From assembly GCF_009937765.1 (NCBI RefSeq), contig NZ_CP047089.1:1114272-1178271 (forward strand): a DNA stretch of 64,000 bases, in the 5' to 3' direction. How positions within the stretch are numbered: the first letter of the stretch is position 1; the number at the start of each line of letters is the position of its first letter. This DNA is from Bacillus pumilus. GTDB lineage: Bacteria; Bacillota; Bacilli; Bacillales; Bacillaceae. The notes under the pieces were generated by a model, which saw only the letters and a list, made by a program, of their open reading frames with translations, had not been told where the DNA came from and did no database searches. Position numbers and translations under genes: made by a program. Of the stretch, positions 1-7,987 are shown in pieces.

Positions 1-54
1 AGCGCTCTTCAGCATGTACTTTTGCATCATTTCCTCTAATAAGGAGGAGATATC

Positions 55-1431
55 ATGACGTTAGAAGTCAGCGGAAATTCAAATTCTCATGATGGACAAG
101 TTGTTGATAGAGCTTCACAACTATTGACGAGAATGGAAAGTGTACCTTTTTCTAGATGGCATTTAAAACCTCGTATCATTATGGGATCTGCCACCTTTTT
201 TGATGCTTTTGATGCTCTGTCTTTAGCGTTTGTACTCCCAGTTCTCATCGGCATGTGGAGTTTATCACCTGCTCAAATTGGTCTTCTTATTGGGTCTGGT
301 TATATAGGACAAGCGATTGGTGCCATTTTCTTTGGGTGGTTAGCAGAAAGGCGTGGCCGCGTTTTTAGTGCAAAGTGGACTGTACTCCTCATGTCCGTCA
401 TGAGTATTGCATGTGTGTTTTCAGGTAATTTTATGGCACTGTTTATTTTTCGTTTTATACAAGGCATTGGGGTAGGAGGAGAGGTGCCGGTAGCAGCCTC
501 ATATATCAATGAATTGTCCCGTGCTCAAGGGAGAGGCAGATTTTTTATGCTGTATGAGATGATTTTTCCTTTAGGTTTAATGATCTCAGCTCAAATCGGA
601 GCATTTGTTGTACCTAGCTTTGGGTGGAAGTGGATGTTTTTGATTGGGGGCATCGGAGGACTCATCGTCTTTGTATTCTTTTTTATGTTACGTGAATCTC
701 CAAGGTGGTTGATTTCGAAAGGCAGATTTGATGAAGCCGAAAGAATTATTGAAGAAATTGAAGCTAGTACTGACAAACGAATGCCTGTAGCAAAGCAAGT
801 ATCTAGCAGTACTGAAAAGGGCGACTGGAAAGAGCTTTTTTCAACTTTCTACCGTAAAAGAACATTGATCGTATGGGGACTATGGTTTTCTGCCTACTTT
901 GTATCGAATGGTTTAAATAACTGGTTACCAAGTCTTTATAATACGGTTTACAATTTGCCAGTTGGAGATTCATTAAGGGCAGCCTCTCTGACAAATATTT
1001 TACAGACCGTCGGTGTATTCGCTTGTGCATTTTTAATTGATAAAGTAGGACGAAAGCGCTGGGCAACCATTGCATTTATCGTAACAGGAGCTTTATTAAC
1101 TGCTTTATGGATCAGCGGAGCGAGTTCTCCAGAAAGTGTGATCTATTTAGGGTCTGCTGCTTACGGAATGATGGGGACGATTACAGTTCTTCTCTATTTA
1201 TATACACCTGAAATTTATCCAACACGTATGAGGGTAATTGGAACGGCATTTGCTACAGCTTGGCTTAGGCTGGCCTCAGCGATCGCTCCTATTATGATAG
1301 GCTTTATTTTAGAGGTAAGCGGTGTTTCAACTATTTTTATTCTTTTCGCAAGTGTGACTGTAGTGGGAGCAATTCTTGCTTTTAAAATGATCGAAACGCG
1401 CGAGAAAGTATTAGAGGATATTGCACCGTGA
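55..1431 (+). CDS. MFS transporter, sugar/aromatic-acid porter type
   Basis: A 458-residue integral membrane protein of the major facilitator superfamily. About twelve hydrophobic segments are visible, in two halves separated by a polar loop around residues 225-265. The loop-2/3 signature appears as GWLAERRGR (about residues 94-102) and is echoed in the second half by DKVGRKRW; the sugar-porter-like PESPRW element appears as RESPRWL near residue 213. This pattern fits proton symporters for sugars, aromatic acids or niacin-like compounds; the substrate cannot be told from sequence. A GGAGGAG ribosome site (43-48) precedes the ATG. The first 54 bases may hold the tail of an upstream gene (a frame ending in TAA at 37-39), but this cannot be confirmed. 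Transcription probably ends at the bidirectional hairpin shared with the convergent methyltransferase gene. Confidence 0.85.
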   Translation: MTLEVSGNSNSHDGQVVDRASQLLTRMESVPFSRWHLKPRIIMGSATFFDAFDALSLAFVLPVLIGMWSLSPAQIGLLIGSGYIGQAIGAIFFGWLAERRGRVFSAKWTVLLMSVMSIACVFSGNFMALFIFRFIQGIGVGGEVPVAASYINELSRAQGRGRFFMLYEMIFPLGLMISAQIGAFVVPSFGWKWMFLIGGIGGLIVFVFFFMLRESPRWLISKGRFDEAERIIEEIEASTDKRMPVAKQVSSSTEKGDWKELFSTFYRKRTLIVWGLWFSAYFVSNGLNNWLPSLYNTVYNLPVGDSLRAASLTNILQTVGVFACAFLIDKVGRKRWATIAFIVTGALLTALWISGASSPESVIYLGSAAYGMMGTITVLLYLYTPEIYPTRMRVIGTAFATAWLRLASAIAPIMIGFILEVSGVSTIFILFASVTVVGAILAFKMIETREKVLEDIAP

Positions 1432-1609
1432 TTGACGCACGCAGTGAAGAACTTATTCTAAAGAGGGTAGGTTCTTTTTTATTCAGAGGATCTACGTACA
1501 TTTTTTTGAAATGCCTAACCTATCTCCGTTCATGTATCATATAATAGAAACATGATCACGAACATGAAAAGCAATATCTGAGAGACAGTGAAGCTGTATA
1601 TTCGAAATA

Positions 1610-1637
1610 AAAAGTCTACCGATGAAGGTAGACTTTT
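1610..1637. terminator. Bidirectional intrinsic terminator
   Basis: An 11-bp perfect stem (AAAAGTCTACC / GGTAGACTTTT) with a six-base loop, flanked by A and T runs on either side, lies between the convergent MFS and methyltransferase genes and can terminate both. Confidence 0.85.
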
Positions 1638-1646
1638 TCTATCAGT

Positions 1647-2420
1647 TTAATTCTTGATTCCTCGAATGAGTGCAGCTTTTAAGCAGAAAGAAATAGGGTG
1701 CTGCTGTGCATCGAATTGAAGCTGAAAGAGCTGCTTTGTATCAAGGGCTGCGGCTTGAAGATGGGTAACGATCTCCTCTTGAACATTCTCTGGTGTGCGT
1801 CCGCGTGTGATCCAGTCCTGATAATCAATTTGTAGATCCCAGTAACGAATCTCTTTTTGAGTCAGTTGGTTGGAAGCGAAAAGCTCTTCCCATTCTGATA
1901 AAGAGCTTTCTCGCACATGAGAAGGATCTCTGAGTCTATTTAGATGATTAATGAATGAATCCTGTACCGCATTCTCAGGTGCATAATGATCGACGAGCAG
2001 AAATGCACCGCCTTTTTTTAAGACTCGGCTGATTTCAGACATGGCTGCGGGAAGGTTTGGAAAGTGGTGAGCGGCAAACCGGCACGTCACGATGTCAAAT
2101 GATTCATCAGCGAATGTCAATGTTTCTGCGGCTGCCCGTTCAAAAGTAATATGCTTCAGCTGACGTTCTTTTGCAAGTGCTGATGCAACCTCGATCATTT
2201 TTTGCGTGACATCAATGCCGATTCCTTTAGAAATGATGTCTGAAAAGGAAAAAACGGTATGTCCAGCTCCGCAACCGATATCAAGTAAATGCTCGTGTCC
2301 CTTCGTGTTTGCTGCCGCTTTTATCCATTCCAACTCTTCTCCGGCTGCAAATATAGGTGAATCGCGATAGTTCTCAGCATTTTGTGAGAATTGGTTTTCG
2401 GCTTTAGCATATGGATTCAT
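1647..2420 (-). CDS. ycgJ: Class I SAM-dependent methyltransferase (YcgJ-like)
   Basis: A 257-residue soluble methyltransferase of the Methyltransf_11 / UbiE-like fold. Motif I is LDIGCGAGH (about residues 46-54), the acidic residue of motif II is in GIGIDVT, and the post-motif segment FDIVTCRFAAHHFPN followed by ISRVLKKGGAFLLVDH is typical of the family. The natural substrate is not evident. The start is preceded by a good GGGGG-type ribosome site on the minus strand. It is divergent from the LysR gene. In B. subtilis the genes ycgJ, ycgK (LysR) and ycgL (nucleotidyltransferase) precede the proline genes, and the same relatives occur in that order here, which is the main reason for the name. 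Confidence 0.75.
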   Translation of the reverse strand: MNPYAKAENQFSQNAENYRDSPIFAAGEELEWIKAAANTKGHEHLLDIGCGAGHTVFSFSDIISKGIGIDVTQKMIEVASALAKERQLKHITFERAAAETLTFADESFDIVTCRFAAHHFPNLPAAMSEISRVLKKGGAFLLVDHYAPENAVQDSFINHLNRLRDPSHVRESSLSEWEELFASNQLTQKEIRYWDLQIDYQDWITRGRTPENVQEEIVTHLQAAALDTKQLFQLQFDAQQHPISFCLKAALIRGIKN

Positions 2421-2526
2421 TTTTTTCTCCCCCTTATGTTGTCTCTTTATCGTAAAATTCCTTTTGGTATTTGTCTAAGACCTAAAAGATATGACATGAA
2501 TAGTTAAAACCTATGAGGTGATGAAA

Positions 2527-3444
2527 GTGGATATACGAATGATGGAATATGTTATGGAAGTGTATCGGCAGAAAAGTTTTACAAAAGCAGCAGAAGAGCT
2601 TCACATTGCACAGCCTTCTTTAAGCCAACAAATAAAGAAGCTAGAAGAGGAATTAGACACACCCCTATTTATTCGAAAGTATGGACAAGTCACACCCACA
2701 CCTCAAGGGAGTCGGTTCATTAAAAGGGCTGAGAGCATTTTGAAGGAAAAAGATGATTTGTTGCGAGAGATGGGAGAAGCAGCTTATGAGGTGGGGAAAG
2801 AGCTGAACATTGGAGCGCCAGCCGTCACAGGGGGATATGTCTTGCCCAGTTTACTAAAAACTTTTTGTCAAACGTATCCTCATGTTCACGTTCGACTAAT
2901 AGAAGAATCACCTCGTGAGCTAGAAAAACTTCTATTGGCTGGTCAGTTGGATTTGGCTATTTTATCTATGCCGGTCGAGCATGAATCATTGAAAACGAAA
3001 CACATGCTGACAGAGCCGCTTCTTCTTGCAGTTCCGCCATCTGCTCAACCTTGGTTACAGGCGGAATTGAACGATATCATCCATCAAAGAGATCAGAAAG
3101 GGACTGTTCCGTTTCGCCTTTTGGAAGACGCCTCATTTATTATGCTGAAAGAGGGATATGGCTTCCGGCAAGTGGTCACAGAACTCTGTCATCATCATGG
3201 CTTTCAGCCGAAGATAACCTTTGAAACAAGTCATATTCAAACAGCGCAGGCATTGGTCAAAAATGGGCTAGGTGTGACAGTTGTGCCGAAAATGGTGGCA
3301 CAAGAGGAAAGGAACGAAGTCACTTATTTGAAAATTGATTCAAGTCCAACCCGCACACTTGTGTTTGCATATGTGGAAGAAAGGTATTTAACGAAAGCCG
3401 CTCAAGCACTAATGGACCTTTATCAAAATCAGGAAAATACTTAA
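2527..3444 (+). CDS. LysR-family transcriptional regulator
   Basis: About 305 residues, with an N-terminal winged helix-turn-helix (KSFTKAAEELHIAQPSLSQQIKKLEEEL, roughly residues 15-42) and a C-terminal periplasmic-binding-like effector domain. I prefer the GTG at 2527 because GAGGTGA (2515-2521) then sits five bases upstream; GTG 2518 and ATG 2521 are in frame but overlap that site. It is divergently transcribed from the methyltransferase with about 105 bp between the two genes, the classic arrangement for a LysR regulator controlling its neighbour. Position and neighbours match B. subtilis ycgK, but I cannot assign the effector or targets. Confidence 0.8.
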   Translation: MDIRMMEYVMEVYRQKSFTKAAEELHIAQPSLSQQIKKLEEELDTPLFIRKYGQVTPTPQGSRFIKRAESILKEKDDLLREMGEAAYEVGKELNIGAPAVTGGYVLPSLLKTFCQTYPHVHVRLIEESPRELEKLLLAGQLDLAILSMPVEHESLKTKHMLTEPLLLAVPPSAQPWLQAELNDIIHQRDQKGTVPFRLLEDASFIMLKEGYGFRQVVTELCHHHGFQPKITFETSHIQTAQALVKNGLGVTVVPKMVAQEERNEVTYLKIDSSPTRTLVFAYVEERYLTKAAQALMDLYQNQENT

Positions 3445-3466
3445 ACAAACGTTTAATTAAATGCAA

Positions 3467-3489
3467 AAAGCAGGGGGGCACCCTGCTTT
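3467..3489. terminator. Bidirectional intrinsic terminator
   Basis: A nine-bp stem AAAGCAGGG / CCCTGCTTT with a five-base loop sits between the ends of the convergent LysR and amidase genes; the TTT arm abuts the amidase stop codon at 3490. Confidence 0.8.
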
Positions 3490-4275
3490 CTAATAAATAT
3501 CCAGACGCTGATCTGTCATCACAGGAATCTGCTGTCTCACTTCATCCACTAGCTGGAGATCAATGTCCCCATAATAAATATCTTCCTCATGGTTTGTTTC
3601 AAGTAAAATACGGCCAAGTGGATCAATCACCATGGAATGACCAGGGAATTCAGTGTCTCTGCTTGTGCCTGTTCTGTTAACAGCAATCATAAAGGACTGA
3701 TTTTCAATCGCTCTTGCGATGAGCAAGCTGCGCCAATGATCCACTCTTGCTGACGGCCATTGCGCCGTATTGATAAGCACCTTTGCCCCTTTGTTGACAA
3801 GTGTTCTAGAAAGCTGCGGAAAGCGAAGGTCGTAGCAGATCATCGCACCGATCTTCACATCCTCATCATAGTCAAATAAACAAAGTTGATCACCAGCGGT
3901 TAAATAGTTGTGCTCATCCATTAAGCGGAATAAGTGAATTTTATCATAATCAACTAAAAGCTCACCTTGGCGGTTAAAGATATACATTGTGTTGGTGATC
4001 TTCTCATCTTCTGTGCGCTTGTTCAATACACTTCCGGCGATAAGAATCACTTGGTGCTTATGGGCAAAGGAAGAGAAAAGTTGTTTTGTGCGTTCACCGT
4101 TTACATCCGCAAGCTGATCGGCTTGTTCAAGAGCGTAACCGGTATTCCACATTTCGGGTAAAATGATCAGATCAGGCTGCTGGCGGATCGCTTCTTCTAA
4201 AAATGCTTCTGCTTTTTGAAAGTTTACATCAGGTTCACCGATTTGTACGTCCATTTGGACAAGGGCGATTTTCAT
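3490..4275 (-). CDS. Carbon-nitrogen hydrolase (nitrilase superfamily amidase)
   Basis: A 261-residue member of the nitrilase superfamily. The catalytic triad can be read: Glu in LIILPEMWNTGY, Lys in DYDKIHLFRLMDEH, and Cys in IGAMICYDLRFPQ. The DEHNYL and RAIENQSFMIAVNRTG segments are like those of omega-amidase / MtnU-type enzymes, so deamination of alpha-ketoglutaramate or the methionine-salvage analogue is a reasonable guess, not a demonstration. The true start is ATG at 4275, preceded by AAAGGAGG; an in-frame TTG 21 bases upstream would put that site inside the coding region. No operon partner is evident. Confidence 0.85.
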   Translation of the reverse strand: MKIALVQMDVQIGEPDVNFQKAEAFLEEAIRQQPDLIILPEMWNTGYALEQADQLADVNGERTKQLFSSFAHKHQVILIAGSVLNKRTEDEKITNTMYIFNRQGELLVDYDKIHLFRLMDEHNYLTAGDQLCLFDYDEDVKIGAMICYDLRFPQLSRTLVNKGAKVLINTAQWPSARVDHWRSLLIARAIENQSFMIAVNRTGTSRDTEFPGHSMVIDPLGRILLETNHEEDIYYGDIDLQLVDEVRQQIPVMTDQRLDIY

Positions 4276-4512
4276 ACAATTTCCTCCTTTATTCAATGAT
4301 TGTGAATGTGAAATCCATGAATGGATCTGTCGATTTGTTTTTGTCTAAGAATCTCTAGTTTTCAAGCCAGTTTCTTTATCATAAAGGTTTCAATCTTCTT
4401 TGCCAATAGAAATGTCAGAAGGTTTTGTCTTTTGTGGTGAAAATGGCTTTCTTCGTCAAGAAAACAGTGATATGATACACACAACTAATAAAACAAAGGG
4501 GGATAGTAGGAT

Positions 4513-5469
4513 ATGCAATTGTTTGATTTACCATTAGATGATCTCAAAAAGTATAAACCGAAGAAAACAGCACGTCCTGATTTCTCAGACTTTTGGAAGG
4601 CGTCGCTTGAAGAACTGAACCAAGTGGAGGCAGAGCTAGCACTTGAACCTTATGATTATCCAGTAAAGGGAGTGAAGGTGTATCGCCTGACGTATCAAAG
4701 CTTTGGACATTCTCGAATTGAAGGTTGGTATGCAGTACCAGATCAAGCAGGTCTACACCCAGCACTCGTACATTTTCACGGCTATAATGCCAGCTATGAC
4801 GGCGGCATTCATGACATTGTCAATTGGGCACTGCATGGCTATGCGACGTTTGGTATGCTCGTCCGAGGTCAGGGCGGCAGTGAAGATAAGACAGTGACAC
4901 CAGGCGGGCAGGCTCTGGGGTGGATGACAAAGGGCATTTTATCGAAAGAGACCTACTATTATCGAGGTGTTTATTTAGATGCGGTTCGAGCACTTGACGT
5001 GATTCAGTCTTTCCCAGAAGTGGATGAACACCGGATTGGCGTGGTGGGCGGAAGCCAGGGTGGTGCACTAGCGGTTGCAGCTGCAGCACTTTCAGACATT
5101 CCAAAGGTCGTCGTGGCAGATTATCCGTACTTATCGAATTTCGAACGTGCAGTAGATGTGGCATTGGAGCAGCCTTATTTAGAAATCAATTCATACTTTC
5201 GCAGAAACAGCGATCCAGCAGTGGAAGAAAAGGCATTTGAAACGTTAAGTTATTTTGATTTGATCAATTTAGCCGGATGGGTGAACCAGCCCACATTAAT
5301 GGCCATCGGTTTGATCGATCAAATTACCCCGCCATCTACTGTGTTTGCAGTATACAACCATTTAGAAACAGATAAAGATTTAAAAGTGTATCGCTACTTT
5401 GGACACGAGTACATCTCGGCTTTTCAAACAGAGAAGCTTGCCTTCTTACAAAAGCATTTAACGAATTAA
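4513..5469 (+). CDS. axe: Acetylxylan esterase / cephalosporin-C deacetylase, family CE7
   Basis: Exactly 318 residues, the usual length of CE7 esterases, which remove acetyl groups from xylo-oligosaccharides and from cephalosporin C. The catalytic residues fall at the family's known positions: Ser181 in GGSQGG, Asp269 in GLIDQITPP and His298 in GHEY; the RGQGGSED motif is also present. No signal peptide is seen, consistent with a cytoplasmic enzyme acting on imported acetylated oligosaccharides. Translation starts after AAAGGGGG. A possible TATGAT -10 element lies at 4471-4476, but its -35 is poor. The B. pumilus and B. subtilis enzymes are the characterised relatives. Confidence 0.95.
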   Translation: MQLFDLPLDDLKKYKPKKTARPDFSDFWKASLEELNQVEAELALEPYDYPVKGVKVYRLTYQSFGHSRIEGWYAVPDQAGLHPALVHFHGYNASYDGGIHDIVNWALHGYATFGMLVRGQGGSEDKTVTPGGQALGWMTKGILSKETYYYRGVYLDAVRALDVIQSFPEVDEHRIGVVGGSQGGALAVAAAALSDIPKVVVADYPYLSNFERAVDVALEQPYLEINSYFRRNSDPAVEEKAFETLSYFDLINLAGWVNQPTLMAIGLIDQITPPSTVFAVYNHLETDKDLKVYRYFGHEYISAFQTEKLAFLQKHLTN

Positions 5470-5476
5470 AAGAAAA

Positions 5477-5707
5477 GAGGCCGCTCGCTAGGAGGGCTTC
5501 TTTCAGGTTGTTGACAAAGGGCTAAAATGATCTTTATTTTAGCCCTTTATCTTCTTTTCAGCGTGATAGAAAACCTTTGAAGTCTAGGAAGGACGAGCAT
5601 CGGAGCGGAGCGAATTTGACATTCGTGAGCACCGAAGCGCAGACCTGACAACGAATGCGAGGGTTTGTCTACACGCTGAAAGAGGCAGCTCTAGGAGGGC
5701 CTCTTTT
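5477..5707. repeat. Structured intergenic element flanked by direct repeats of a terminator
   Basis: Two copies of a roughly 25-base terminator-like unit (GAGGC-GCTC-TAGGAGGGC-TCTTT) lie at about 5477-5503 and 5681-5705, in the same orientation, enclosing about 180 bp. Inside is first a strong hairpin (5516-5548), then a region closed by a long imperfect stem: TTTCAGCGTG near 5556 pairs with CACGCTGAAA ending near 5682, extended by TAGA/TCTA and AAACC/GGGTTT. A small inner hairpin CGAAT/ATTCG sits in between. The second copy forms an 8-bp stem AAAGAGGC / GCCTCTTT with a T run and can terminate the membrane-protein-side or esterase-side transcript. From memory, B. subtilis has a dispersed repeated element of about 190 bp; whether this is its relative needs a genome search. 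Confidence 0.6.
5516..5548 (+). terminator. Hairpin downstream of the esterase gene
   Basis: A perfect 13-bp inverted repeat (AAAGGGCTAAAAT / ATTTTAGCCCTTT, seven-base loop) lies 47 bases after the esterase stop. The arm ends in TTT and is followed by ATCTTCTTTTC, so it can act as an intrinsic terminator. Confidence 0.7.
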
Positions 5708-6022
5708 TTAATAGCTCGTATTCTGTCTCGTTTTTTCATCAGGCACTAACGCGGTGATAATGAGAGCAAGGGCAGTGATGATATGAAGAATGAATCCGAG
5801 AATCGGAATCCATGCAAGGCAGGATGTGACAATTCCGATGATGCTTCCAATCATTGGTCCCTGGTCTCGCTTCGATAAGACGAGTGTGATAATATGCAGA
5901 ATAAGCATGACCATAAGCGGTGAATAGCCATTGCTAATAACGAATAGGCCTCCGATCACAGGGATGGCAAGGCAAGCTTCAAAAATCCCAGTGATCCATT
6001 TCATAATGCGAGATATAGACAT
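5708..6022 (-). CDS. Small hypothetical membrane protein
   Basis: About 104 residues with three or four hydrophobic stretches (around LAIPVIGGLFVI, LMVMLILHIITLVL, IIGIVTSCLAWIPILGFILHII and ALALIITALV), a short charged loop SKRDQGP in the middle and a polar tail. No family or catalytic motif is recognised. I choose the ATG at 6022 because AAAGGAG precedes it by nine bases; the in-frame ATG at 6043 would place that site within the gene and has none of its own. It ends next to the terminator at 5679-5707 and is divergent from the nucleotidyltransferase gene. Confidence 0.65.
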   Translation of the reverse strand: MSISRIMKWITGIFEACLAIPVIGGLFVISNGYSPLMVMLILHIITLVLSKRDQGPMIGSIIGIVTSCLAWIPILGFILHIITALALIITALVPDEKTRQNTSY

Positions 6023-6082
6023 CAGATCCAACTCCTTTTTCATATATGTCTTATTGGTATTTTCCCAAAACGTGAAGAAGTC

Positions 6083-6886
6083 ATGCAGAATTCTTTAGAA
6101 AGAGTTGATGGACGCTTGAGAGAGAGAATTAAGGAAGAGCTAAAAATCATCGAAGAAACGTATGACGTAAAGATTTGTCTTGCCGTCGAATCAGGCAGTA
6201 GGGCATGGGGATTTCCCTCGACCGATAGTGATTATGATGTTCGTTTTTTATATGTTCCCCGGAAAGAATGGTATTGGGCGATGGAAGAGCAGCGGGATGT
6301 CATTGAACGACCGATTGATGACATGCTTGATATCAGCGGCTGGGAGCTGAGAAAGGCACTTCGTTTATTCAATAAATCAAATCCATCCATTATGGAATGG
6401 CTGTCTTCTGATATCATCTATGCTGAATCTTTCTCTTTGGCAAAGAAGCTAAGAGAATTAAAGGACCGAGCGTTTTACCCTGCGGCTTTGATGTATCATT
6501 ACCTCAATATGGCGAGGCGGAATGAGAGCCGGCATTTACGAGGAGAGCAGGTGCGAATCAAGAAGTATTTCTATGTACTTCGTCCGCTTCTTGCCTGTCA
6601 GTGGATTGAACGTTACCGAACAGTTCCACCAATGGACTTTCATGAATTGCTCAAGGATCTAGTGGAGGAAGGCCCGCTTTTAACAGAAATTCACGAACTG
6701 CTCAAACGTAAAATGGACGGAGAAGAAATGGATGTAGAGAACCGTCTCGCTCATGTCCATCCATTTATCGACAAAGAACTAGTGCGTTTTGATGAATTGG
6801 TGAAAAGCTACAATCAGCCGAAAGACAATCTGATGCAAGAATTAAATGAGCTTTTGCAGTCTACCCTTGATGAGGTGTGGACGTAG
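6083..6886 (+). CDS. ycgL: Nucleotidyltransferase (YcgL-like, DNA polymerase beta superfamily)
   Basis: 267 residues. The N-terminal ESGSRAWGFPSTDSDYDVRFLY (about residues 35-56) is the GS-x(9)-DxD signature of the polymerase-beta nucleotidyltransferase fold, with two metal-binding aspartates; the rest is helical. Proteins of this group (COG3541) have been called predicted nucleotidyltransferases; substrate is unknown. Its position ahead of the proline genes matches B. subtilis ycgL. The ribosome site (GAAGAAG) is weak, so expression may be low. A strong terminator follows directly. Confidence 0.8.
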   Translation: MQNSLERVDGRLRERIKEELKIIEETYDVKICLAVESGSRAWGFPSTDSDYDVRFLYVPRKEWYWAMEEQRDVIERPIDDMLDISGWELRKALRLFNKSNPSIMEWLSSDIIYAESFSLAKKLRELKDRAFYPAALMYHYLNMARRNESRHLRGEQVRIKKYFYVLRPLLACQWIERYRTVPPMDFHELLKDLVEEGPLLTEIHELLKRKMDGEEMDVENRLAHVHPFIDKELVRFDELVKSYNQPKDNLMQELNELLQSTLDEVWT

Positions 6887-6890
6887 GAGG

Positions 6891-6924
6891 AAAGAGCCAG
6901 CCGGATAGCGGCAGGCTCTTTTTT
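6891..6924 (+). terminator. Intrinsic terminator after ycgL
   Basis: AAAGAGCC pairs with GGCTCTTT, with an inner GCCG/CGGC stem, followed by a T run; it lies five bases behind the stop codon. Confidence 0.9.
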
Positions 6925-6980
6925 ATCTCTTATTGTGATAAAACCACAAAAAAAGTCAGAATTTTTGTCATCTTCAAATA

Positions 6981-7010
6981 TTGTAGCGGACAGCTAATGA
7001 GCCTTACAAT
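6981..7010 (+). promoter_or_regulatory. Candidate sigma-A promoter of putBC
   Basis: TTGTAG (6981-6986), an 18-base spacer and TACAAT (7005-7010) lie 37 bases before the putB start. Just upstream, ACAAAAA and TTTTTGT (about 6946-6969) form an inverted repeat that could bind the activator encoded downstream. Inference only; no PutR consensus was available to test. Confidence 0.55.
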
Positions 7011-7046
7011 AAAGACATAGCTTACAAAGAGTGGGAGGTGCCCTTT

Positions 7047-7964
7047 ATGGAGTCGGTCACAAGAAATTTCTTCTTGTTTTTGTCAAAGAGCAGTCTCTTG
7101 AACCATATAGCTCGTAATTGGGGAAGTGCTGTTGCATCTAAGAAAATCATCGGTGGGAAAGATTTTGAGAGCGCTATCTCTGTCATTAAACGATTAAATG
7201 ATCAAGGAATGGCTGTTACAGTCGATCACCTTGGTGAGTTTGTCACAAAGGCAGAGATTGCAAATGAGCGAACGGATGAGTGTATTCAAACCATTCAGCG
7301 GATTGCAGAGGCCAAGCTCAATTCCCACGTGTCACTCAAAATGACATCACTCGGCCTGGATATTGACGATGACCTTGTGTATCGCAATATGAAACGTATT
7401 TTAGATACGGCAGAAAAACACCGTATCATGGTGACAATCGATATGGAGGATGAACAGCGCTGTCAAAAAACGCTGGACATTTTTAAAGAGATGAAATCTC
7501 AATATGAGTATGTCAGTACGGTCCTGCAGGCGTATTTGTACAGAACAGAAAAGGATCTTGATGACCTCAATGAGCTGCAACCATTTTTACGACTTGTAAA
7601 GGGTGCCTATAAGGAATCCGCCGAAGTGGCGTATCCAAACAAAAAAGACGTTGATCAGAATTACAAGAAACTGATCGAAAAGCAATTACTCACAGGGAAC
7701 TATACAGCCATTGCGACACATGACGATCAAATGATCGAGTTCACGAAAAATATTGTGAAAAAACACAATATACCGACAAGTCAGTTCGAATTTCAAATGC
7801 TGTATGGTATGAGATCAGAAACGCAGCAGGCACTTGTGAAGGAAGGCTATCAAATGAGGGTCTACACACCGTATGGACGAGAGTGGTATGGCTACTACAT
7901 GAGACGTCTTGCAGAACGGCCGGCAAACATTGCCTTTGCTTTAAAAGGAATGACGAAAAAATAA
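7047..7964 (+). CDS. putB: Proline dehydrogenase
   Basis: 305-residue FAD-dependent proline dehydrogenase, oxidising L-proline to delta-1-pyrroline-5-carboxylate and passing electrons to the respiratory chain. The family's barrel motifs are visible: VDHLGE early, LVKGAYKE (about residue 190), ATHDDQ, FEFQMLYGMR and the C-terminal YGREWYGYYMRRLAERPAN that contacts substrate. The ATG at 7047 has GGGAGGTG seven bases upstream; the in-frame GTG at 7038 overlaps that site and is rejected. It is the first gene of a two-gene operon with putC, 23 bases apart. Confidence 0.95.
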   Translation: MESVTRNFFLFLSKSSLLNHIARNWGSAVASKKIIGGKDFESAISVIKRLNDQGMAVTVDHLGEFVTKAEIANERTDECIQTIQRIAEAKLNSHVSLKMTSLGLDIDDDLVYRNMKRILDTAEKHRIMVTIDMEDEQRCQKTLDIFKEMKSQYEYVSTVLQAYLYRTEKDLDDLNELQPFLRLVKGAYKESAEVAYPNKKDVDQNYKKLIEKQLLTGNYTAIATHDDQMIEFTKNIVKKHNIPTSQFEFQMLYGMRSETQQALVKEGYQMRVYTPYGREWYGYYMRRLAERPANIAFALKGMTKK

Positions 7965-7987
7965 TTTGAAACGGGAGCGTGACAAAG

